Origin: CBFGRU01 sp965651255
GTDB lineage: Bacteria; Planctomycetota; Phycisphaerae; Phycisphaerales; SM1A02
DNA length: 13,174 nucleotides
Direction of reading: 5' to 3'
NCBI GenBank assembly: GCA_965651255.1
Contig: CBFGRU010000068.1
Coordinates: 1-13,174 of the forward strand
Shown here in pieces: positions 6,998-13,010 of this stretch. The notes under the pieces were generated by a model that was not told where the DNA came from, ran no database searches, and saw only the letters and a list, made by a program, of their open reading frames with translations. The translations under genes and the position numbers were made by a program. Numbering within the stretch: the first letter of the stretch is position 1; the number at the start of each line of letters is the position of its first letter.

Positions 6998-8557
6998 ATG
7001 GCAGAAACTTCTTCATCAGCCAATGGACGCGCCGCATCTGGGCTGAGCATCGGCGGACAACCGCTCACTTTCTTCGATGTCGAGACGGTGGCGCGCACCG
7101 GAAGACGAGTGGACCTTGATGACTCGCTGGCGAAAACCATGGGGCCATCGCGCGCCGTCGTCGAACGGGCAGCCGCGGGTCAGCGCGCAGTCTACGGTGT
7201 GAACACGGGGTTCGGCTCACTGGCGCGCGTTCGCATTTCGCCGGAGGAAGTGCGCGAAGTCCAACTCAATCTCGTGCGGTCCCACGCTGCCGGCGTGGGT
7301 CCGGAACTGCCGGAAGAAGTGGTTCGGGCCATGATGCTCGTCCTGGCGGGCAGTCTCGCGCGCGGCTGCTCCGGAGTCCGGCGGGAGTTGCTGGCGCAGT
7401 TGATCGCGCTGATCAATCATCGCATCACGCCGTGCATTCCCTCGCGCGGATCGGTCGGCGCATCGGGGGACCTTGCACCACTCTCGCATCTTTCGCTTGT
7501 CCTGTTCGGCGAAGGTGAAGCGATTCACGATCACGAGCGACTGTCCGGACACGAGGCGCTGCGACGGGTAGGCATGAAGCCGCTGCCCCTCGAAGCCAAG
7601 GAAGGCCTCGCGCTCATCAACGGCACGCACCTGATGACTGCCCTGGGCGCGCTCGCGATGCAGGATATCGAGCGATTGCAGCATGCCGCCCTGGCGGCCG
7701 CGTCGATGGCGATCGACGCATGCCGTGCAACCGATTCTTTTCTTGATGAGCGCATTCACCTCGCGCGGAACCAGCCCGGCCAACTCTCCGTCGCGCGTCG
7801 ATTGCGGCGCGCATTGATGAACTCGCAGATCCTCACTTCGCATCGCGAGAACGACCCGCGTGTGCAGGATCCGTACTGCCTGCGCGCCATGCCGCAGGTG
7901 CTCGGTGCGGTCTTCGACACCATCGGCTTTGCGCGCGGTGTCATCGAACGTGAACTCGGCGCGGTCACCGACAATCCTTTGGTGTTCCCCGAGGATGAAT
8001 CCATCGTTTCTGGCGGAAACTTCCACGGCATGCCGCTGGCCATTGCGTTCGACACGACCAAGATCGCCATCACCCATCTCGCCGGCATCGCCGAACGCCG
8101 TGTGAACTGGCTGCTGGCGGCCAGCGACAGCGAGAACCCGGTCAACATCTACCTCTCCCCTCGACCTGGCCTCCACTCCGGCCTGATGATCGCTCAGTAC
8201 ACCGCTGCGGCCTGTTGCAACGAGATGCAGACGCTTGCGCACCCGGCAAGTGTGGGCAACATCCCCACCTCCGCCGGAATGGAGGATTACAACTCCATGG
8301 GCGCAACCGCCGCGCTTCACTTGCGCGATGCAATCGCACTCGCCCAGCAGGTTATCGCAATCGAACTTCTCGTGATGACCGAGGCGCTCGAGTATCAGCG
8401 GCCGCTCCGATCGGGTGAACTGGTGGAACAGACCTACGAAACGGTGCGGCGTGTCGTGCCGAAACTCACGGCGGATCGTCCGCCATCAAAGGACATCGCG
8501 GCCATCGTTCGACTCATTCACGATGACGCCTTCGCGCCGCCCGTCGCCGATCACTGA
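6998..8557 (+). CDS. hutH: Histidine ammonia-lyase HutH
   Basis: HutH removes ammonia from L-histidine to give urocanate, the first step of histidine degradation in the cytoplasm. The 519 residues fit the family (about 500-520). The self-cyclising MIO prosthetic triad Ala-Ser-Gly is at 155-157 inside GSVGASGDLAPLSH. The catalytic Tyr is in YGVNTGFG (Tyr67). The QLNLVRSHAAGVG block supplies the histidine-binding His96, as in HALs. VQDPYCLRAMPQV carries Gln290, Tyr293 and Arg296. The Glu that contacts the substrate amino group is Glu429, but its context reads MEDYNSMG instead of the more usual QEDHVSMG. Histidine is the likely substrate given hutU downstream, although the altered motif leaves a small chance of another aromatic amino acid. 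The expected partner hutU is 1.87 kb away, behind two opposite-strand genes. Confidence 0.93.
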   Translation: MAETSSSANGRAASGLSIGGQPLTFFDVETVARTGRRVDLDDSLAKTMGPSRAVVERAAAGQRAVYGVNTGFGSLARVRISPEEVREVQLNLVRSHAAGVGPELPEEVVRAMMLVLAGSLARGCSGVRRELLAQLIALINHRITPCIPSRGSVGASGDLAPLSHLSLVLFGEGEAIHDHERLSGHEALRRVGMKPLPLEAKEGLALINGTHLMTALGALAMQDIERLQHAALAAASMAIDACRATDSFLDERIHLARNQPGQLSVARRLRRALMNSQILTSHRENDPRVQDPYCLRAMPQVLGAVFDTIGFARGVIERELGAVTDNPLVFPEDESIVSGGNFHGMPLAIAFDTTKIAITHLAGIAERRVNWLLAASDSENPVNIYLSPRPGLHSGLMIAQYTAAACCNEMQTLAHPASVGNIPTSAGMEDYNSMGATAALHLRDAIALAQQVIAIELLVMTEALEYQRPLRSGELVEQTYETVRRVVPKLTADRPPSKDIAAIVRLIHDDAFAPPVADH

Positions 8558-8578
8558 ATCAATCAACACGAGAAATGA

Positions 8579-8611
8579 GCGAGGCCCACGTTTTTTCAAC
8601 GTGGGCCTCGC
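8579..8611. terminator. Perfect 14-bp hairpin in the hutH / VOC convergent gap
   Basis: The left arm (8579-8592) and right arm (8598-8611) are exact reverse complements around a 5-base TTTTC loop. It lies 21 bases after the hutH stop and 33 bases before the last base of the convergent VOC gene, so it could end transcripts from both sides. Neither strand has a U-tract after the stem; the T run is in the top of the stem and loop. It may act as a bidirectional terminator or as a 3'-end stabiliser. Confidence 0.65.
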
Positions 8612-8644
8612 GCCGGTCAATTGCACGATGCATCTCTCGCGTGC

Positions 8645-9433
8645 TCAGCAGCCGTCGGCTGAACCGCTCTGGAAGAACGAAATCACCGCACCGGTGGGAT
8701 CCTTGATGACCACGAAACGGCCGATGTTGTTCGGAATGTCCGCCGGTCCGTGCACGATCTCACCTCCGAGTGCACTGGCTTTCTCCGCAACGGCGTCAAC
8801 GTTGTCAGTTCCGATGTACGGCATCCAATGCGGCGGCACGTGCTCGAATTGCGGACCGGACATCTGAAATGCGCCGCCCACACCCCGCTCACCCACCTTC
8901 AGAATCGTGTACATCATGTCCGGGCCCATCGGCATGTCATCGGTGCCGTAGCCAAGCAGTTTCGTATAGAACTCCACCGCCTTCGGCTGATCTTTCGTCA
9001 TCAGCTCGTTCCACACAATGACATCCGCCACCGGATACGCGTTCTTGCTCGTAAACAGCGTAAACGTTCCGCCCGTCGGATCGTTCACCACGCTGAAACG
9101 ACCAACCTCCGGAATGTCGGTCGGCGGTACACAAATCGACCCGCCGAGCGCGGTGACCTGCTCTGCCTTGGCATCCACATCATCGACATGGATGTACGTC
9201 ATCCAATGCGGCGGAACCTCGCCCATTTCCGGACAGTCGGTGCTCATCATGCCGCCGAAAGACGTGTCGCCGCGCTTGATCATGTGGTAGGTGAAACCGC
9301 CCGGCATGGGCCAGGCCTCCGTCGTCCAGCCGCAGAGTTCACCGTAGAACTTCTTCGCGGCCTCGACATCCTTCGTCATCAACTCCCACCAGCAGGGCGT
9401 CCCCTGCGCAATGCCTGCAACTGCGTGTGCCAT
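8645..9433 (-). CDS. Tandem two-domain VOC (glyoxalase/bleomycin-resistance fold) protein
   Basis: The 262-residue protein contains two complete vicinal-oxygen-chelate domains. Domain one runs about 10-128 (GTPCWWELMTKDVEAAKKFY opening, VPPHWMTYIHV middle, NDPTGGTFTLF end). Domain two runs about 135-255 (VIVWNELMTKDQPKAVEFY opening, VPPHWMPYIGT middle, KDPTGAVISFF end). This layout matches the double-VOC CFP30B/Rv0577-like proteins. VOC proteins cover isomerases, dioxygenases, thiol transferases and drug-binding proteins, so the reaction is open. Possible metal or ligand positions are Glu/His at the domain openings and the HW pair in each middle strand. The ATG at 9433 has AGGAG 8 bases upstream. 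It converges on hutH, and its nearest homologue is the neighbouring VOC gene at 9630-10253. Confidence 0.88.
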   Translation of the reverse strand: MAHAVAGIAQGTPCWWELMTKDVEAAKKFYGELCGWTTEAWPMPGGFTYHMIKRGDTSFGGMMSTDCPEMGEVPPHWMTYIHVDDVDAKAEQVTALGGSICVPPTDIPEVGRFSVVNDPTGGTFTLFTSKNAYPVADVIVWNELMTKDQPKAVEFYTKLLGYGTDDMPMGPDMMYTILKVGERGVGGAFQMSGPQFEHVPPHWMPYIGTDNVDAVAEKASALGGEIVHGPADIPNNIGRFVVIKDPTGAVISFFQSGSADGC

Positions 9434-9441
9434 GTCCCTGT

Positions 9442-9446
9442 CTCCT
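9442..9446 (-). promoter_or_regulatory. Ribosome binding site AGGAG of the double-VOC gene
   Basis: The minus-strand AGGAG lies 8 bases before the ATG at 9433, a normal spacing that fixes the start. Confidence 0.65.
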
Positions 9447-9482
9447 GTTCAAAGTTGGTCAGCGTTCAGGCGTGTGATCCGA

Positions 9483-9512
9483 ACGATACCGGCGACTCGG
9501 GGTCTGGTTCAA
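9483..9512 (-). promoter_or_regulatory. Candidate sigma-70-like promoter of the double-VOC gene
   Basis: On the minus strand TTGAAC (9507-9512) and TATCGT (9483-9488) are separated by 18 bases. Each matches its consensus at 4 of 6 positions. Transcription would begin near 9476 and give a leader of about 40 bases that contains the AGGAG site. Placement is sensible; the match is moderate. Confidence 0.35.
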
Positions 9513-9570
9513 CAGGAAACCGAACAAAAAGCGAATATTTGTTGGGTTCGCGCACCGCCAGAATTGAACA

Positions 9571-9608
9571 GCGCGGGGAGAACGCTCATCGCGTCACCCC
9601 CCCCGCGC
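9571..9608. other. GC-rich inverted repeat between the two VOC genes
   Basis: GCGCGGGG (9571-9578) is the reverse complement of CCCCGCGC (9601-9608), with a 22-base loop. It is 21 bases beyond the stop of the tailed VOC gene (minus strand) and could help end its transcript. There is no T run after it, so this is a weak candidate. Confidence 0.3.
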
Positions 9609-9629
9609 GCTGACCGAGATGAACTGAAC

Positions 9630-10253
9630 TCACATGGCCGAGTGGTAGAACGAAATCACCGCGCCGGTCGGATCCGCAATCACGCTGAAGCGGCCGATGT
9701 TGTTCGGGATGTCCATGGGAGGCACCTTGACCGTGGCCCCCAGCGACACCGCCTTGGCCGTCGCCTCATCGCAGTTCGGAACACGCAGGTAGGTCATCCA
9801 ATGCGGAGGAACGCCTTCCCATTCATCGCCCATCATCGGCAGCAACCCCGCCACCGGGACGCCGTGATGGTGGAACATCGTGTACTTGAAGCCGTGGCCC
9901 ATGTCCATTTCGGTCGTCGTCCAGCCAAGGACCGTCGCGTAGAAGTGCTTCGCCTGTTCGGGCGAACGAGTGCACACTTCATGCCACGGAAATGCGCGGC
10001 CGCTCACCGCTTCGGGTGACTCGGCCTGCGTTGACTTCGCCGGTGCCTTCTTCCTCTTCGGCGCGGCCTTGCGAGCGGCTCTCTTCGCAGACTTCTTTGC
10101 AGTTTTCTTCGCGGTTTTCTTCGTTGTTGACTTCTTCTTGGCCGACTTCTTCGCAGCCGACTTCTTCTTCGACACGTTCTTGCTGGTCTTCTTCTTCCCC
10201 GCTGACTTTTTCTTCACGGTGGTCGAACTCTTCTTCGATTTCTTCCTGGCCAT
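9630..10253 (-). CDS. VOC-fold protein with a histone-H1-like lysine-rich N-terminal tail
   Basis: The 207-residue protein has two parts. Residues 2 to about 75 form a tail made almost only of Lys, Ser, Thr, Ala and Arg, with KKSA, KKTA and KRAA-type repeats and a Pro/Lys end (APKRKKAPAK). This resembles histone H1 C-terminal tails and bacterial AlgP/HU-extension tails, which bind DNA or RNA without sequence preference. Residues about 86-205 form one VOC domain (FPWHEVCTRSPEQAKHFY opening, VPPHWMTYLRV middle, DPTGAVISFY end). The ATG at 10253 has AAAGGA 6 bases upstream; the frame stays open further upstream, but that stretch reads like non-coding sequence. The VOC part closely resembles domain two of the neighbouring double-VOC protein. 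What the VOC domain binds and whether the tail touches the nucleoid are unknown. A low-complexity artefact is unlikely because the frame continues directly into a clear domain. Confidence 0.85.
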   Translation of the reverse strand: MARKKSKKSSTTVKKKSAGKKKTSKNVSKKKSAAKKSAKKKSTTKKTAKKTAKKSAKRAARKAAPKRKKAPAKSTQAESPEAVSGRAFPWHEVCTRSPEQAKHFYATVLGWTTTEMDMGHGFKYTMFHHHGVPVAGLLPMMGDEWEGVPPHWMTYLRVPNCDEATAKAVSLGATVKVPPMDIPNNIGRFSVIADPTGAVISFYHSAM

Positions 10254-10259
10254 GATCGG

Positions 10260-10265
10260 TCCTTT
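10260..10265 (-). promoter_or_regulatory. Ribosome binding site AAAGGA deciding the tailed-VOC start
   Basis: The minus-strand AAAGGA lies 6 bases before the ATG at 10253. It favours this start over codons up to 156 bases upstream, so the lysine-rich tail begins right at the N-terminus. Confidence 0.65.
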
Positions 10266-10414
10266 CCCGCGCCTTCTCGGCACGTGGAACTCCATCCTCA
10301 CGCGCCGCGGCACAATCCGCAAGCCACGCCCATCAGCGATCCATTCGATCCATCCGGACATCCCCACCATCCAGCGGCGTGCCCCGCATCGTCGGCTGAT
10401 GCCGCCCAAGCGTT

Positions 10415-10420
10415 TATCAT
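10415..10420 (+). promoter_or_regulatory. -10 box TATCAT placed for a leaderless hutU transcript
   Basis: TATCAT matches TATAAT at 5 of 6 positions and ends 6 bases before the ATG at 10427. Transcription would then begin at or next to the start codon. There is no Shine-Dalgarno sequence in this gap. No good -35 box is seen 17 bases upstream. Confidence 0.4.
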
Positions 10421-10426
10421 GTGAAC

Positions 10427-12220
10427 ATGAGCACGATCACCGAGGCCTCGGTTCCCCGCACCCCCCGCAACCCCCGAACCATCCGCGCCCCGCGCGGCCC
10501 GGAGAAAACCTGCAAGACCTGGCAGGCCGAGGCCGCCATGCGCATGCTCATGAACAACCTCGACCCCGAGGTCGCGGAGAACCCCGCCGACCTCGTCGTC
10601 TACGGCGGTCGCGGGCAGGCGGCGCGATCGTGGGAAGCGTTCGACGCCATCATCGACTCACTCAAGAAACTCGAAGCCGATGAGACGCTCCTCGTTCAGT
10701 CCGGCAAGCCCGTCGGCATCATCCGCACGACCGCCGATTCGCCGCGCGTCATCATCGCGAACTCGAACCTCGTTCCCCACTGGGCAACCCAGGAACACTT
10801 CGATGACCTCGCCGCGAAGGGCCTGATCATGTACGGCCAGATGACGGCCGGATCGTGGATCTACATCGGCACGCAGGGCATCCTCCAGGGCACGTACGAA
10901 ACCTACGCGGAATGCGCGCGACAACACTTCAACGGAACGTTGAAAGGAACGCTCAACATCACCGCGGGGTGCGGCGGAATGGGCGGCGCGCAGCCGCTCG
11001 CGATCACGATGAACGAAGGCGTGTGTCTCATGGCCGAGATGTGCCGCGAACGTCTCGAGAAACGCCAACACGACAAGTACCTCGACGTCATCGCCCCCGG
11101 AAATGACCTCGATGCCGCCATCGACCAGTCACTTGCGGCGTCGCGATCAAACAAACCCCTCTCCATCGGCTGGGTCGGCAACATCGTCGATCTCCTCGCG
11201 CGTCTCATCGAGCGCGACATCACGCCCGACACCCTCACCGACCAGACCTCCGCACACGATCCGCTGAATGGCTACTACCCCGAGGGCCTCACGCGCGAGA
11301 AAGCGGATGAACGCCGCGCATCCGACCCGAAAACCTACACGAAATGTTCCATGCAGACGATGGCGAAGCACGTTCGCCTCATGCTCGACCTTCAGAAACG
11401 CGGTGCGAAGACGTTTGACTACGGCAACAACCTCCGCCAGCGCGCGAAAGACGAGGGCGTCGCCAACGCGTTCGACTTCCCCGGCTTCGTGCCCGCGTAC
11501 ATTCGACCCCAGTTCTGCCTCGGCCGCGGACCGTTCCGCTGGGCGGCGCTCTCGGGCGATCCGGAAGATATCCGCATCACCGATGAAGCGCTGCTGGAGT
11601 TGTTTCCGGTGGAGGAACAGGCATTAGGCACTAGGCATGAGGCATTAGCAGAAGGCGACCAGACAGGAGCACTAGTGCCTAGTGCCCAATGCCTCATGCC
11701 TTTTCGCCAATCTCTCCACCGCTGGATCCGCATGGCTCAGCGCACCATCGGCGCGGGCAAGCAGGGCCTGCCCTGCCGCATCTGCTGGCTCGGCCTCGGC
11801 GAGCGCGACAAAGCCGGCCTGATCTTCAACCGACTCGTGCGCGAAGGCAAAGTGAAGGCCCCCATCGTCATCGGCCGCGACCATCTCGACTGCGGCTCCG
11901 TCGCCTCCCCCAACCGCGAGACCGAAGCGATGAAGGATGGCAGCGATGCGATCAGCGACTGGGCGCTCCTCAACTTCGCGGTCAACGCCGTCAGCGGCGC
12001 TTCGTGGGTGAGCTTCCACCACGGCGGCGGCGTCGGCATCGGCTACTCCCAGCACGCCGGCCAGGTCATCGTCTGCGACGGCACGCCGGAAGCGGACGCC
12101 CGCATCAAACGCGTCCTCACGAACGACCCCATGATGGGCATCTTCCGCCACGCCGATGCGGGATACGAAGATGCCATCAACTGCGCCCGCGAGCAGGGTG
12201 TGAAGATTCCGATGTCGTGA
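10427..12220 (+). CDS. hutU: Urocanate hydratase HutU with an in-frame palindromic repeat insertion
   Basis: HutU hydrates urocanate to imidazolone propionate using tightly bound NAD+, the second step of histidine degradation. The 597-residue product shows the family throughout: VVYGGRGQAARSWEAF (58-73), the glycine-rich NAD site GCGGMGGAQP (181-190), RICWLGLGER (451-460) with the conserved Cys453, APIVIGRDHLDCGSVASPNRETE (478-500) and FHHGGGVGIGYSQHAG (530-545). The family is about 550-565 residues. The excess is mostly residues 399-428, between FPVEEQ and SLHRWI, encoded by a palindromic repeat element that keeps the frame. The ATG at 10427 is chosen; a GTG 6 bases earlier is possible. No ribosome site is visible, and a -10-like box sits 6 bases upstream. 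The gene is separated from hutH by two opposite-strand genes. Whether the enzyme tolerates the insertion is not known from sequence. Confidence 0.93.
   Translation: MSTITEASVPRTPRNPRTIRAPRGPEKTCKTWQAEAAMRMLMNNLDPEVAENPADLVVYGGRGQAARSWEAFDAIIDSLKKLEADETLLVQSGKPVGIIRTTADSPRVIIANSNLVPHWATQEHFDDLAAKGLIMYGQMTAGSWIYIGTQGILQGTYETYAECARQHFNGTLKGTLNITAGCGGMGGAQPLAITMNEGVCLMAEMCRERLEKRQHDKYLDVIAPGNDLDAAIDQSLAASRSNKPLSIGWVGNIVDLLARLIERDITPDTLTDQTSAHDPLNGYYPEGLTREKADERRASDPKTYTKCSMQTMAKHVRLMLDLQKRGAKTFDYGNNLRQRAKDEGVANAFDFPGFVPAYIRPQFCLGRGPFRWAALSGDPEDIRITDEALLELFPVEEQALGTRHEALAEGDQTGALVPSAQCLMPFRQSLHRWIRMAQRTIGAGKQGLPCRICWLGLGERDKAGLIFNRLVREGKVKAPIVIGRDHLDCGSVASPNRETEAMKDGSDAISDWALLNFAVNAVSGASWVSFHHGGGVGIGYSQHAGQVIVCDGTPEADARIKRVLTNDPMMGIFRHADAGYEDAINCAREQGVKIPMS
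11619..11701. repeat. Heptamer-based palindromic element inserted in frame in hutU
   Basis: Four tandem 7-mers (AGGCATT, AGGCACT, AGGCATG, AGGCATT; 11619-11646) are followed by a 27-base spacer. Then come four inverted 7-mers (AGTGCCT, AGTGCCC, AATGCCT, CATGCCT; 11674-11701). The arms pair in at least two registers: 11620-11637 with 11676-11693 (18 bp, one mismatch), or 11633-11646 with 11688-11701 (14 bp, perfect). Read through in the hutU frame, it adds about 30 residues absent from other urocanases. It resembles REP or protein-coding palindromic elements such as those of Rickettsia, but I cannot name this one. Confidence 0.88.
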
Positions 12221-12229
12221 TGGACGGGT

Positions 12230-12235
12230 TATACT
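12230..12235 (+). promoter_or_regulatory. -10 box TATACT placed for a leaderless nuclease transcript
   Basis: TATACT matches TATAAT at 5 of 6 positions and ends 6 bases before the ATG at 12242, the same spacing as at hutU. TTCCGA (12207-12212), 17 bases upstream, is a poor -35 match. No ribosome site is present, so the transcript would start at the ATG. The box lies 9 bases after the hutU stop, so the gene has its own promoter rather than relying on read-through. Confidence 0.5.
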
Positions 12236-12241
12236 GATGCC

Positions 12242-12988
12242 ATGGGCGTTACAAAGAAGCACATACTTTCCGAGATTCGTCGCCTCACAAACGAGTCTGG
12301 CGGGCAACCGCCAGGAATCAAAGTGTTTCGACGCGCCACGGGAATAAAGGATACAGAGTGGTTCGGTCGGTATTGGCCGAGATGGAGCGAAGCGGTCACA
12401 GAAGCAGGCTATCCGCCGAATTCATGGCAGCAAGAGATACCGGAGGAGGAACTGCTGGAGCGCCTTGCGAATCTAGCACTCGAACTCGGCCGATTTCCAG
12501 TAAAAGCGGAATTAATGATTAAGAAGAAGGAAGACCCGACGTTTCCGAGCCATCCAGTTTATCAACGGCGGTATGGCAGTCTTCGAGCTGCTGCCAATGC
12601 CTTGTTTCGCTACGCTGAAGAAAAAGACGATCAGGCATTGGCATCGATCTGCAAAGATCGCGTCGCAAGAACATCCGGAAAGAGACCACAAACGGCTGGC
12701 GACACCAATGACATCGGCAGCGTTTACTTGATGAAATCAGGAGCATTCTTCAAGATCGGAAGAAGTAACGCAACCGGTAGACGCAAGTACGAGATTGGCA
12801 TCCAACTTCCGGAAACACCGAAACTTGTACACGAAATCAAGACCGATTACCCCGCCGAGTTAGAGAGGTATTGGCACAAGCGATTTGCAAATAAACGAAA
12901 GAATGGAGAATGGTTTCAACTAGATGCGGATGACGTACGGTGCTTTAAGCGTCGACAAGCGTTCATTTTTGACGAGTATTTTCACTAA
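12242..12988 (+). CDS. GIY-YIG nuclease (MUG113/T5orf172-like) with two homing-endonuclease-type repeats
   Basis: The 248-residue protein has two parts. Residues about 7-60 and 68-124 resemble the homing-endonuclease-associated (HNH_repeat) module: a helix, then a G-x-x-P turn, an aromatic W/Y-G-S/W patch and an A-x-x-A-G-Y-type end. This module is thought to bind DNA. Residues about 158-232 form a GIY-YIG-superfamily nuclease domain of the MUG113/T5orf172 kind: GSVYLM (159-164), FKIGRS (170-175), Arg180/181, Glu208 with His212, and GEWFQL (222-227). The reaction would be DNA strand cleavage. Codon and base use differ from hutU: one sampled 60-base line is 28/60 GC (12841-12900) against 40/60 in hutU (11881-11940). 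It starts 21 bases after hutU with its own -10-like box. Together this suggests a mobile or recently acquired gene. The repeat assignment is by pattern and is less sure than the nuclease fold. Confidence 0.75.
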   Translation: MGVTKKHILSEIRRLTNESGGQPPGIKVFRRATGIKDTEWFGRYWPRWSEAVTEAGYPPNSWQQEIPEEELLERLANLALELGRFPVKAELMIKKKEDPTFPSHPVYQRRYGSLRAAANALFRYAEEKDDQALASICKDRVARTSGKRPQTAGDTNDIGSVYLMKSGAFFKIGRSNATGRRKYEIGIQLPETPKLVHEIKTDYPAELERYWHKRFANKRKNGEWFQLDADDVRCFKRRQAFIFDEYFH

Positions 12989-13010
12989 TCACCGCTGCAG
13001 GCAAGACGCC

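Noticed and set aside
7217..8320. A 367-codon minus-strand open frame antisense to hutH.
   Set aside because: hutH is unmistakable in the + frame with all catalytic motifs. The antisense frame is a shadow of GC-rich codon use and is full of His/Arg without domain features.
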